A stretch of 64,000 nucleotides of DNA from assembly GCA_027946555.1 (NCBI GenBank), contig JAPEVC010000081.1, positions 78,055 through 142,054 of the forward strand. Direction: 5' to 3'. This stretch comes from Gnomoniopsis sp. IMI 355080 (lineage: Eukaryota; Ascomycota; Sordariomycetes; Diaporthales; Gnomoniaceae). Under the pieces are notes generated by a model. The model was not told where the DNA came from and did not search any database. It saw nothing but the letters and a program-made list of their open reading frames with translations. Every line of letters starts with the position of its first letter. Within the stretch, counting starts at the first letter, position 1. The translations under genes were made by a program, and so were the position numbers. Positions 22,449 to 32,928 of this stretch are shown here, piece after piece.

Positions 22449-25400
22449 ATGGCATCGCTCCGAGAACAGGCAGAGACTGTCAAGGCCGCTGTTGCTTCAG
22501 TAGCAACATGCACTCCAGCAACCACAGTCCTGTTGAAAGAGCTTCTGCTATCAAGAGAAACTGATATCTCCTCAACAGCTGCAAAAGACTCGAAATCATC
22601 AAAAAATCCTCGAACAACAAAGACGAAGCAAAATGGACCAACTTCAAGAACCAAGAAGGCGGAAGCGGGGGACAAGCCGGAATTGTCTGAGAAAGAGAAG
22701 GCATTGCTGGCATCATACGTGGTGAATGCGACTCTCAAGTCCCTTGGCGACGCGTCAAAGGTCGCCCCACCACCCACTCCAAAGAAATCGGCAGCAGGAG
22801 AGGACGATCTGGTGCCGGCAACAGCGAAGAGGCGCATCCGGAGATCCAATTCGGCACCTATGACCCCGATGCAGCCGCGGTCCATTAACCGAGTATCGAC
22901 GTCGCCCGAGGTGTTGAAGAAGCCAATACTAAAACCTGCCCCAAATGCCTCAACTGGTTGCTTATCGACGGTCGAATGTGCCCGCGTCGCATTTGCAGCA
23001 CTGCGGTCTCTTCAGTCTGCAAGCAAGGTCACTCTACCAGAGCTTCAGCTTGAGGCTGGAATGTCCTCTCTGGTGGGACGACTGATCAGCTTGGGACTCA
23101 TGGAGCACGCGTTAAAGGAATTACGACTATTGAAAAGGAGACTGGACGAGCTTGTTGCGGTCAAGGGCAAGGCAACGAAGTCTGCTCCGAGCACGTTGAG
23201 CCTCGCGGAAATTATGGACTTCCCCGACAACAAGGTTTCAACGCAGGTTTCCAATTTGATGATTACAACTCAAATTCACGTTTTGCGAATACTTTCCACT
23301 TTGAAAAGGCCCAAGGATATCGAAGCTGCGCTGCCATTTCTCCGAACAAGCAATAAGTCATCTCCGGTCAACCTGCTCATCCTGTCAGGGAGATCGAGTG
23401 CGGCAGAAGCCACAAAAGTGGCACGACAGTTGGAGACAGTTTCGCAACTTCTGCTGACACTTGCGCCCAGCATATCGGCCGCGGAGGATGAGGCGGCCAC
23501 TGCGTCCAGTCTCAGTCTAAGCCCTTCGTCCGCACTTGAGTTACAGACAATCGCCCTGTATACTCGTCTTTGCTGGTGGAAAATGGCTGGTCACAAAGCT
23601 GACGTTGATAAAGACATATTTTCGCCATTCTCCAAATGTCTCGCAGCATACGTCCGTCGATCCTCGAAAACGGAGCACTCCATCTACAAGACTGGTCTCA
23701 CCGCCTTCAACAGCATTCATAGTCAGGCTTTGGAACAGAACCTCAAGGCCTCGGAGTCTTCGAAATCACCATTGGCTAGCGTCTATCATATGTTAGGGAA
23801 ATTGGCCCGGGAATCAGGATACCACAGCGAGGCGGCATCATGGATCGAGAAACTCAGTGGAATGATCGACCGGAGCCGGGACTCAGCAGCAAAGTGCTTC
23901 TCTACATCAGCACTTTTACTGGCCCACAGACTGCGCATAGCCTGTACATATCCATCGCAGGATACCCTACTGAAAGAGGTGCTAGACGGACTTCAAGGTT
24001 CACTTCGAGGAGACAGCAACGAGCTTGACGAACTTCTGGAGAGTCTTGTCATGGTCCGCAAGTCGGCCACACTCATCTTGGTGGGACAAGTGACTGATGA
24101 AGAAGGGAAGAAGTACGGGGCTTCCAAAGAGTTGACGGAACTTTTGGAGGCTTTCATCCTCCGGGTTCCCCGGTTTTGCCTTCGCTGGCTTGGAAATCGA
24201 CCATCCTCTACGGATAGCACCAAGGAGGTCATTCGGTTCGAGCAACGACGCACCGTAGTGAGTGGATTCGCTTCGCAAGTATTGGACTCGGCCTTCATGT
24301 TGGCCAAAACTACTATCGACGAGAAACGATCCACTTGGGAAAAGCTCGATCAGCTTCTCCAAGATTGTCTCAACCTCCTGGACAACCTCGGCCCTATCGG
24401 CTCTGTTGACTCGTCATACTATGCCAAGATTTCACACCTCTACTATATGCAGCATGCCATATTCATTGCTGCTGAACCAAGGCCCGTCAAGGGTGGGACC
24501 ACCTTTGCCTACGCCTTGAAAGCATTGCGTCGATCGATTGACTGCGTCAAGCACCGACCAAGTAAGGAAAAGGAGAAAGCGCAACTCCACTTCAAACTGG
24601 AAAGGATCAGCGAGTTATACAAAACCGCCGGTAGGACCGATCACGCGCTTGCGTCGTTGCAGACCTTAAGAGACAGCCTCATCGAAGACGGTGTCCTTGC
24701 AGCTGTGGCTGAAGCTCTGAAGACTCAACCGCCTCGAAGAGCATGGGCTTTGACCCCACCTACCGAGTCACTCTCATGGTCAATACGTGCAATCGCTCGA
24801 CTTGAGAAGATGTGGATCGACTGGACCACTCACCTGGACGAGCCGGAACGACTTGCTGCGTTGGAACTTGGTCTTGAATGCGCCATTTCCAAGCAAGGGG
24901 CATTAGGCATCAATCCATGGGATCCTGTTGTTCGAGTTCTCTTGGACGCCTGTCCAATTAAGCATTATCCTGTGCGACGTTTGAGAATCCTGCTAAGACT
25001 ATTGGTCGCCAATACAGGGAACGAAGAGCGTATTGAGACAATCCAATCCCAAATTATAGATCTTTTGTCAGGTGATGAGCAAGCCAGCTTGGGAGAGGAT
25101 GCTGGCTTGGAGGTCTGCCTTCCACATTTCAAGGCCTTATCAGCTTCAATGATCGCCCTTGCTCGACCCTCACCAGATTACGTTCAACTGGCGAAGTCAA
25201 TCTCAACTTGGCGAGCCATCCTTGACAGCTCCATAGAGTCAGCCGATCTTGATCAACGGATTGATGATTTGCCTGGTCTCCTGGAGCACCTCCAGTCTGT
25301 CGCAGACCATGCTCGGCTGTCCAACCATAATGCTCTGCTTCTAACAACTTTGCAATTGGCGGCTGATTTTAGTCGCAAGTCAACAGAGCTTGATCCTCCC

Positions 25401-28400
25401 CTGAATTTGCAGATCTCAGCGGCCCTCGCCTTGCAACTCACCAATGTTGGTCAGTCTGCAAATGCGGCCGCAGTCCTGGAGCAGGCTCAGCAGTCTTTCG
25501 AAAGAGCTCAATCCCGATCCAATGAGGACCTGGTCCGCTTCCAACTCTCACGTGCTGAATACTATGTCAACATTGGAAACATCGACAAAGCAGCTGAGGT
25601 GCTCCATGAGGCAAAAGAAGACGGCTCGGCCATCAAGCTATCTCCGCGCTCGAGACCGCACAGGTTGATGATGGCTCAAGCCTCATTTCTTTATTCCGCT
25701 GTCGCCCTTGGCCGGGGAGATGCTCCTTGTGCCCTGTCGCATGGGAGAAATGGCGCTCGCATCTTGTTCACAGAATGGGGACGGCTGGAGCAACAATTGA
25801 AGCCGGCCTCGCCGGATCATTCTGCGGTGTCAGAGGACGACTCTGGGATAAAGCTGGACGTCAGCATGAGCGAGGCAGTTGAGAAAGACAGGAACATGGC
25901 ACCCAAAATCTCCGGACCCGAAGCGTGGAAGCTCGCTCATCCAGTCGTGACGGGTATGCTCTTCCTTTCGAACACCTATGCACACCTTGGGATGTACCAA
26001 GAGACGGTCTACTATGCCGAACAGGCACAAAAGGTAGCTCAGATCACTGGATCGGAAGCATGTTTGGCTGAATGCGATGCCTGGATGTCTTGTATCTCAG
26101 CTAGAGCGGGCAAGCTTGACGATGCACTCAAGTATCTGAGCGAGGTGACGCCCAGGCTCAACGGGGCCGAATACTCCAGCAAGCTTGTCAGTCTTTGTTG
26201 TCAACTGAGTAATGTCTACCGAGAAGCCAGAGACTTCAAATCAGAGGATAGCTTGCTGGAGTCAGCAGATGAAATGGTGAAGCGCATGGCAGGTCTTGAC
26301 GTGAGCATAGCCCGAGCCTCCGAGTTACACCAGTCCGCTGTAGTAAAGAAATCGACGAGAACGACCACCCAGACGAAATCTGCAGCAAATACAAGCAAAA
26401 CTAGGCTTCCCGCTCCCAAGGCTCCGACTCGCAGAACCCTGGTTACAAGTAATGCTCCAAAGAAGGTCGTAACAGCGAAAACGACACAGGCACCGGTAAG
26501 CGTCGTGGAACCGGAAGATGCTCACTTGCTCTCCTTGATGGGCTCGGTCTTGGTTGAGAAGGCTGCCTCCATGATACATCGAAAAGACTGGATTGGCGCT
26601 TGGCAGTTGCTTCAAGAGGCTCGCCAGTCATCACAATTGGCCTCAAATGTCTTGACCGAGCTCGTTGCGACAGCCAGCTCACTATTAGGTCAAAGTATGG
26701 ACCAGATGGCAAGGGATGCTGTCTACTCCGTGATTCAGGAGTCTACTTTGTCTTTTCCGTCTGTTCACAGTGGCACGAACCTCGATAAGGGGGACCGATT
26801 CTCTATGATGAAGGCCTCGCCGCCGAGACAACTGGGTCCTGTCCCTCGGGACGTGACACAGTCACCATCCGAAGGGTACCTTGAAAATCTGCGTGAGGCG
26901 CGAGAATGTCTTCTAGAAGCACACTCGATGGCCTCAGTCTTGGGCGACGGCAGAGAGGTTCACAGGATTCTCGGCATGTTGCAGACCGTGGTCATCTTGC
27001 TGTCTGCTGCCTCGTCATCGTCTAGGAAGACAGGCGTCATCGGCCACCCAGGATATGCGACGTGTTCCGTAGAGATGGCACGAAACTTGATCTGGCGGAG
27101 AGAAGTCAAAGCGCTCATCTGCGAGAAGACTTCTGGCAGGGTTGGACTTGAGTGGCCCGAGGAAAGCAGTTCCTCAGAAACCCGTCGCACAAGCCTGAGT
27201 CCGGTCATCGACATCACAAGGTTCCAACGGGAATACATCGACATCATCCCGGAGCATTGGAGTGCTATATCCATATCTCTCAGCGACAGCAAGCATGATC
27301 TTTGTATCTCGAAGCTCCAGGCTGGTCAAAGCCCCTTCGTCATCCGGCTACCCCTAGAGCGGGCCACCTCCCGAGACGCTGACAGTGAGGTTTTCAACTT
27401 TCAAGAAGGCCGCGCTGAGTTGCTCGAAATCATCAAGCGGGCGAACGCAACTTGCCACGATAAGCGTGACTTTTCGGTCAAGGGTGCAAAGACGGCTTGG
27501 TGGCAGGAACGGAATGCTCTGGATGTACAAATGAAGGAACTCCTTGAGAAAATCGAGTCGATCTGGCTAGGGGGGTTCAGGGGCATCTTCTCCCAACATC
27601 AGAGACATCCTCAGCTATTTGCCAAGTTTCAGAAGAACTTCCAGAATATTCTCGACAAGCATTTGCCATCGCGACGTCAGGTCCGCGGCAAAAAGACGAG
27701 CAAGTCAGCGACCAAAGTCTCACTCGACACCAGGATTCTGGAGCTCTTCCTTGGACTAGGAGATGCATCGGATGAAGGATGCGACTTCGATGAGATGCTG
27801 AATGACCTGCTCTACTTCGTTGTGGACATTCTGCAATTCAACGGGGAGCGCAACGCCTACGACGAGATCGATTTCGACACCATGGTCGTGGAAACTCTTG
27901 ATTCTCTGCACTCATACCACGCAGACGCGAACAATCTTGAGGCGACCAAGTCCTGCGGTCATACAATTCTTGTGCTGGACAAGGCATTACATACGTTCCC
28001 TTGGGAGTCCATGCCATGCTTACAAGGGCTGTCTGTCTCTCGCGTGCCCTCACTGGCTTGTCTTCGCAGGTTGATTCTTGAACAGCGACCATCTTCCCAA
28101 GACGCACCGATTAGGGACAATCGAGACGGGCATCACGTTTCTATCAACAACGGCACATATCTCCTCAACCCCAGCGGCGATCTCAAGGCCACCCAGGACA
28201 CTTTCGAAGCGCCCCTTTCCTCTTCTCTCAGCTCTTCGTGGAAACGCATTGAGAACAAAGCACCCACTGAAGCGGAGTTTGAGAACGCACTTGCCAGCTC
28301 CGATATCCTCCTCTACATGGGCCACGGCGGCGGCGCGCAGTATATCCGCAACCGCCAAATCCGTCGTCTCGACAAATGCCGCGCCACCACGCTGCTCATG

Positions 28401-28859
28401 GGCTGCAGCTCAGCCAGCCTCAACGATGTTGGTGATTTCGAGGTCTACGGCTTGGTCTGGAGCTATATGTTGGCGGGATGTCCCGCAGTCGTGGGCACAT
28501 TGTGGGATGTTACCGATAAGGATATCGATCTGTACACCGGTCAATTGTATGAGGAGTGGGGCATCATCAAAAGGGGTACGTTTGGGACTCCTGTGGCCAG
28601 GAAAGATGCGAAGGCCAAGGCTGGTGACGAGAGTAGCACTAAGAGGGACAGGTCGGTTTCGCGGAAGAGGACCGCGCCCGAAGGAGCAGAAGGAGAGGGT
28701 CACACAGCTTGCGAGTACGGCGACGCGTCCCTACCCGAAGCGGTGGCCCGCGCAAAGAACAGCGGCGTCTGCAAGTTCAAGTACCTCAACGCAGGCGCCG
28801 TCTGTGTCTATGGCATTCCGGTGTATGTTGACCGCCACAGGGAAGGCCGGGTGGTATGA
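22449..28859 (+). CDS. ESP1: separase (cysteine endopeptidase, clan CD, family C50)
   Basis: Cleaves the kleisin subunit of cohesin at anaphase onset, releasing sister chromatids; held inactive by securin until APC/C acts. One uninterrupted exon of 2136 residues, in the normal fungal size range. The first 1700 or so residues are a helical repeat superhelix (TPR-like Ala/Leu-rich helices) with basic Ser/Lys-rich linkers near 50-160 and 1300-1350. The catalytic domain occupies the C-terminus: the dyad His is His1959 in YMGHGGGAQ and the nucleophile is Cys1986 in LLMGCSSA, followed by the conserved AVVGTLWDVTDKDID. A charged low-complexity insertion (about residues 2045-2085) precedes the C-terminal strand. 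The start is the first in-frame ATG. The lack of any intron in 6.4 kb is notable beside neighbours that are mostly spliced. Confidence 0.97.
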   Translation: MASLREQAETVKAAVASVATCTPATTVLLKELLLSRETDISSTAAKDSKSSKNPRTTKTKQNGPTSRTKKAEAGDKPELSEKEKALLASYVVNATLKSLGDASKVAPPPTPKKSAAGEDDLVPATAKRRIRRSNSAPMTPMQPRSINRVSTSPEVLKKPILKPAPNASTGCLSTVECARVAFAALRSLQSASKVTLPELQLEAGMSSLVGRLISLGLMEHALKELRLLKRRLDELVAVKGKATKSAPSTLSLAEIMDFPDNKVSTQVSNLMITTQIHVLRILSTLKRPKDIEAALPFLRTSNKSSPVNLLILSGRSSAAEATKVARQLETVSQLLLTLAPSISAAEDEAATASSLSLSPSSALELQTIALYTRLCWWKMAGHKADVDKDIFSPFSKCLAAYVRRSSKTEHSIYKTGLTAFNSIHSQALEQNLKASESSKSPLASVYHMLGKLARESGYHSEAASWIEKLSGMIDRSRDSAAKCFSTSALLLAHRLRIACTYPSQDTLLKEVLDGLQGSLRGDSNELDELLESLVMVRKSATLILVGQVTDEEGKKYGASKELTELLEAFILRVPRFCLRWLGNRPSSTDSTKEVIRFEQRRTVVSGFASQVLDSAFMLAKTTIDEKRSTWEKLDQLLQDCLNLLDNLGPIGSVDSSYYAKISHLYYMQHAIFIAAEPRPVKGGTTFAYALKALRRSIDCVKHRPSKEKEKAQLHFKLERISELYKTAGRTDHALASLQTLRDSLIEDGVLAAVAEALKTQPPRRAWALTPPTESLSWSIRAIARLEKMWIDWTTHLDEPERLAALELGLECAISKQGALGINPWDPVVRVLLDACPIKHYPVRRLRILLRLLVANTGNEERIETIQSQIIDLLSGDEQASLGEDAGLEVCLPHFKALSASMIALARPSPDYVQLAKSISTWRAILDSSIESADLDQRIDDLPGLLEHLQSVADHARLSNHNALLLTTLQLAADFSRKSTELDPPLNLQISAALALQLTNVGQSANAAAVLEQAQQSFERAQSRSNEDLVRFQLSRAEYYVNIGNIDKAAEVLHEAKEDGSAIKLSPRSRPHRLMMAQASFLYSAVALGRGDAPCALSHGRNGARILFTEWGRLEQQLKPASPDHSAVSEDDSGIKLDVSMSEAVEKDRNMAPKISGPEAWKLAHPVVTGMLFLSNTYAHLGMYQETVYYAEQAQKVAQITGSEACLAECDAWMSCISARAGKLDDALKYLSEVTPRLNGAEYSSKLVSLCCQLSNVYREARDFKSEDSLLESADEMVKRMAGLDVSIARASELHQSAVVKKSTRTTTQTKSAANTSKTRLPAPKAPTRRTLVTSNAPKKVVTAKTTQAPVSVVEPEDAHLLSLMGSVLVEKAASMIHRKDWIGAWQLLQEARQSSQLASNVLTELVATASSLLGQSMDQMARDAVYSVIQESTLSFPSVHSGTNLDKGDRFSMMKASPPRQLGPVPRDVTQSPSEGYLENLREARECLLEAHSMASVLGDGREVHRILGMLQTVVILLSAASSSSRKTGVIGHPGYATCSVEMARNLIWRREVKALICEKTSGRVGLEWPEESSSSETRRTSLSPVIDITRFQREYIDIIPEHWSAISISLSDSKHDLCISKLQAGQSPFVIRLPLERATSRDADSEVFNFQEGRAELLEIIKRANATCHDKRDFSVKGAKTAWWQERNALDVQMKELLEKIESIWLGGFRGIFSQHQRHPQLFAKFQKNFQNILDKHLPSRRQVRGKKTSKSATKVSLDTRILELFLGLGDASDEGCDFDEMLNDLLYFVVDILQFNGERNAYDEIDFDTMVVETLDSLHSYHADANNLEATKSCGHTILVLDKALHTFPWESMPCLQGLSVSRVPSLACLRRLILEQRPSSQDAPIRDNRDGHHVSINNGTYLLNPSGDLKATQDTFEAPLSSSLSSSWKRIENKAPTEAEFENALASSDILLYMGHGGGAQYIRNRQIRRLDKCRATTLLMGCSSASLNDVGDFEVYGLVWSYMLAGCPAVVGTLWDVTDKDIDLYTGQLYEEWGIIKRGTFGTPVARKDAKAKAGDESSTKRDRSVSRKRTAPEGAEGEGHTACEYGDASLPEAVARAKNSGVCKFKYLNAGAVCVYGIPVYVDRHREGRVV

Positions 28860-30546
28860 GTCATAGGCGGAGGATCAAGACTAATTGTCTGGGAGAAGCG
28901 AGGAGATGTGTGATTTTGTGAGCGCGGGGCTTCTTGCTTCCCTCCAGGCGAGAAGATGTTGAAGTGGTTGGATGACCGCTTAGGTGCCTGGTCCCTAGCG
29001 AAGGAAGTCCACATGTGTTTGGTGCATTGAGGTGTGGTCATGCAAGAATTTATTGGCACCAGTCTAGATAAGGTCTGTTCCTGTAGGACACGCTGCGGGT
29101 ATCCGTTTTGTCGATCTCAGGTATGGTCCAGGCGTTGTGATCCAAGGTTTGGTGCGTGCCCGGCTGTGTTACGGACGAGAAGCGTTCCAGCTGGACGGAC
29201 AGTGAACGGTGTGTTTGGGAGTACGTTGATTGGCATGGCCTCGTGTGTTAGGGCGTTGCGATATCCATGCTGCGATGCTTTACGACAGGAGGTCTCTTCG
29301 TTTGTTTTGGCATAGTACGACATGGCGCGAGGGCAGAAGCATGAACGCGGCGGCGTTGGGTCAGCGAGCGTGTCTGATAGATTGGGCTATTTGAATAATC
29401 TTGAGCAACGTTTTTATTGTGTTACACCATACGCACACTCTGTGTGCGTTTCTTTCGACAGGCCTGATCACTCTGGTTGGGTTCTCTCTGCACCTTGGCC
29501 TGTGATGTGGGACCGGCACAGGGCCTCCTGTGGACCCCAGATTCGGGCGTCGAGCCGAGACTTGGGCGAGGAGGATTGGGACTTATGTCGGACATGCCGC
29601 GACACATGGTCACACGTCGATCTGGAGTATCGGCCATTCCGCCAGGCCCGGTGACTGCTCAGAGGGCGGGCTGAGAGCTTCACCAGATCTCTCACTGCCT
29701 CGGGAAGGGAGGGAGGACCTGTTGAGGGAAGCTTGTGCGCCTGGGGGACAGAGTTGAGACATGGGCTACGTGGTGTGTCGTGCATGTGTCTGACGCATGC
29801 GAATCTACGAGGTAGTGGATCTGCATGCCCGCCTGCGAGTTTTGTGAGGTTTCACAACACTTGGTGGATCACTCATCGCGGTGAGATGCCTCATGGCGTG
29901 TTTTTTTCTTTCTTTCTTTTGTTTCTTTGCTTGGTCTTCTGTCAGACTCCAGAGTCCAGAGGTCTCTGGTAGGCTGCTCAGCTGTTGGTCAGAGTTTGGA
30001 TCAGTACACAAGAGTAACGATTGATTGTCCAGCAGGCGTTCCCTCCGCTGTCGGGGATGGTGGAAAGGTAAAGAGAGAGAACTATGCCTCATCGTCATCC
30101 GCAGCAGCCCAGGGAATCCCATCACCTTCATTGCCCAACTTTCTATAAGCACAGATGGAGTTTGAGGGCTCCTGACAGCCTGCAAACTTTCAGTCTTCAT
30201 ACAATGCTAATTCGGCCGCCGGCCAAGCCGATAGGCGCGCGCCCCCATCCGCTTGTGACATGGTCATCCTGCTACACGCTCCTTGGGCCCTTTATAAAGT
30301 TTCTCCCGTTGAGAGATTGACCTTCATCACTAGTGTCCAAGCACATAGAAAGCAAGACAAGAAGACAAGAATCCCCAAACGCTAGCAGAGTGGTTCGCGT
30401 GATGCAAAGTTGGCATGAAGTCGCCTTACTTCTAGAGCCGCACACGTCTATTTGTTTGCAAAGATCGACGACCCATATATTTCAGCGCTCTCAGCCGCAA
30501 GCTTTGGTACACCTTGTGCTAATCCCCCGAGCTAGGAGACAAGCTG

Positions 30547-31098
30547 TTGACAAGGTGGATATCTATCTACCTGAGAGAGCCTGGCCCACCCTCCTGCATT
30601 AGAGGCGACAGCTCTCACTCTGGTCCGGAACAGGAATGCCATGGCACGCACCTGGCGTACGACTTTCTCATGCTGAACCTCGTCTCCGTCCCTCCCCTCA
30701 AAGCAGCACAGAGAAGGTCTGGGAAAGATCATAATGATTGGATCGTTGAAAGCTTGTGTCGGGGAAGAGCCTACCCGCGTCCGGGGCCCGCGCCTGAGTG
30801 GTCCACGAACAAGGCTGTGTATGTTAGAAGAGGGCATGATAGGGTAGCAATGGGACCATTTGTGCACTACATCGGGCCGACAAGGTTTGGGGCTTTGTTC
30901 CTTGTCTACTTTGGAATTCATCTACTGTTGGCGTCTTTCCGCCGTGCCAAAAAAGCAACGAGCCAGTCGCATTCACAAATGCCGCATTGGGTATACTGGC
31001 AAGGTTTGCGAATAAGGTGGTTCTGGATGAGCTGGCAAGCTCAGTTGCTTTTTGGGCATCTTAGCGTAGCAGAGGACCACAGTATGTTTCACTCGTGA
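30547..31098 (+). CDS. questionable orphan ORF, 183 codons
   Basis: An uninterrupted frame with one hydrophobic stretch (FGALFLVYFGIHLLLASF) followed by basic residues, as in a single-pass membrane protein. There is no recognisable domain, no supporting intron, and a competing minus-strand ORF covers the 5' half. Listed only because it is one of the longest frames in the gene-poor region. Confidence 0.15.
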   Translation: MTRWISIYLREPGPPSCIRGDSSHSGPEQECHGTHLAYDFLMLNLVSVPPLKAAQRRSGKDHNDWIVESLCRGRAYPRPGPAPEWSTNKAVYVRRGHDRVAMGPFVHYIGPTRFGALFLVYFGIHLLLASFRRAKKATSQSHSQMPHWVYWQGLRIRWFWMSWQAQLLFGHLSVAEDHSMFHS

Positions 31099-32685
31099 CA
31101 GTAGCGCCGACTGAGACGACCGAAACAGGAAATGGGCCTGGGTCTGAGTATCTGAATTCGGAGCGAGAGACGGGGAATGTTGCTTGAGGAGTTTCCTGGG
31201 CATAGCGTGACGCGAAACCCAATTACCCTTACGGCCAACTTAACTGTGTACACATAACCTAGGCAGTACGTACCTTATCTTGGATCTTGGGCCTTGGTAT
31301 CATTTCGGATAGGTTGCGCAGTGATCTGTGCCGGAAAAGAGAGGTCTTGTACCGACCGTTGAGAAGGACCAGCCAAGACGTTGCCCATGTTTCGTTTGAG
31401 TGGTATTGCGGACCAAGCTGTCTTTCTCCGCCCAAGACTAGTGACGTGCAGTCGATCAGATGTAAGTCAAGATGATGGATTTTAGGTTCATCAAACTTTT
31501 GAAAAATACATCGGACGACTCGACGACCTGTCGCGACTGAGCTGTCGTCCGGTATGAGGACATGGGTCTTCACCTCGATCAAGCTACCGAAGGAAGATGC
31601 AGAGAAGGTCTGTGAGCTATCCTACATACATGTAAAAATCTTTGGTCTGTCATTGCCCAAGCCAGGTTGCACAGGGCTGTAGAAGTGCCCGAGGGATCTG
31701 TATCTGCGGCCCAAGTGGCGGCCCGTCTTGTCCACGACCAGGGGGCATCTATATGTTCTTCTTGGCCGACTCTCTCGCAATGTATACGCCCATGCAAGCT
31801 TGTTCACCACTCAATTCGGTTGTTTCCTCGCTGTGTCACGTGGAAGATCGACCGTCAGTCAAGCAACACTGCAGTGCGACAGAAGCCAGAAGCATTCTGC
31901 CTGGGGTTTCTTCTCTTCCTACCAGTCGTTCGGTCTAAGTCACTGGGCCTTGGTCTCGGCTACTGCGTGTTTGACCCTCCCTCACGCATGCGCTGCTGCT
32001 GTCGGTGGGATCTGATGCCTGTGCCCAAATACATGTAAGGCATAATGCAGTGTCATGGCCCGTTGCTGAGAAGCGATCCAACGCAGCTCGCCTTCTCAAC
32101 TCGCTTCGCATCCGGATCAGGCTGAACTTCCTAGAGCCTACATGTTCAGTTTCGGTGGTGTCATGGAAAGTGATTGGTCATGAATGACGTTTAAGGAGAT
32201 GAATTTGCGGGAAGCGTAGCTACTACGTGTAGGTTTCCTCCGTCCGCATCATCTCTTGAACGGTCGTCAGCTTTGTACTGAGACATACCCAGGGACTCAG
32301 GCGCACCGTCGTAAAAAGGCTCTATTGTAAAGATGATGGTTCTGGAAGGTGTTGCGGTCCCACGTTCAGGATCTTTGAGACAACGGTGTGTCTACCTAGG
32401 ATGAGACACAGATGAGAGAATTTCTGAGTTCAGATGGATCTGTCCGAACAATAAAGTCAGCCACAGGGATGATACTAAGTTTCTGAGAAGTTAGGTGGTG
32501 CACCTTATGCGTACAGCAGGGGTAGCAGTACCGTCAGATTGGTTGAATGTTCCTGGGACAGACCGTCGAGATCCTATCCATCGCATCGCGAGGCCTACCC
32601 TATGTTGGAAGCATCGCGAAATTTGCCCCTTTTTGGGACTCGAACTTCGCTATTTTTTTTTTTTTTGTTTTATCCTGGCTGCAAC

Positions 32686-32928
32686 ATGGCCACTGGAGAC
32701 TGGGGCCCTGGATCTGTCTGGGTGTACAACAAGTACACAAAAGTATGGTTTGGGTGGCACAGCATCAAAGGCAAGCCACCCGCAGTGCAGTGTCTCGGTG
32801 AAGCATGGCTTGCACTGCGGGCTGCAGAGTACCTTAAAACAAGAGCCAAGATTACAGAGAGGCAGGGAAAGCCCTCCGATTCGCACGTAGGCGGGGCCTG
32901 TGGCTGTCGAGGTGTGATGGGAACTTGA
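32686..32928 (+). CDS. questionable small Trp-rich ORF, 80 codons
   Basis: Begins ATGGCC and encodes MATGDWGPGSVWVYNKYTKV, then a region rich in Trp, Lys and Gly. An 11-bp inverted repeat lies inside it. Nothing like it is known to me; it may be chance. Confidence 0.15.
   Translation: MATGDWGPGSVWVYNKYTKVWFGWHSIKGKPPAVQCLGEAWLALRAAEYLKTRAKITERQGKPSDSHVGGACGCRGVMGT
32779..32821. repeat. perfect 11-bp inverted repeat (possible hairpin)
   Basis: CCCGCAGTGCA at 32779-32789 is the exact reverse complement of TGCACTGCGGG at 32811-32821, with a 21-nt loop. Confidence 0.85.

Noticed and set aside
28078..28866. Alternative-frame 262-codon ORF over the separase catalytic domain
   Set aside because: The separase frame contains the conserved His/Cys dyad; this frame has only biased composition.
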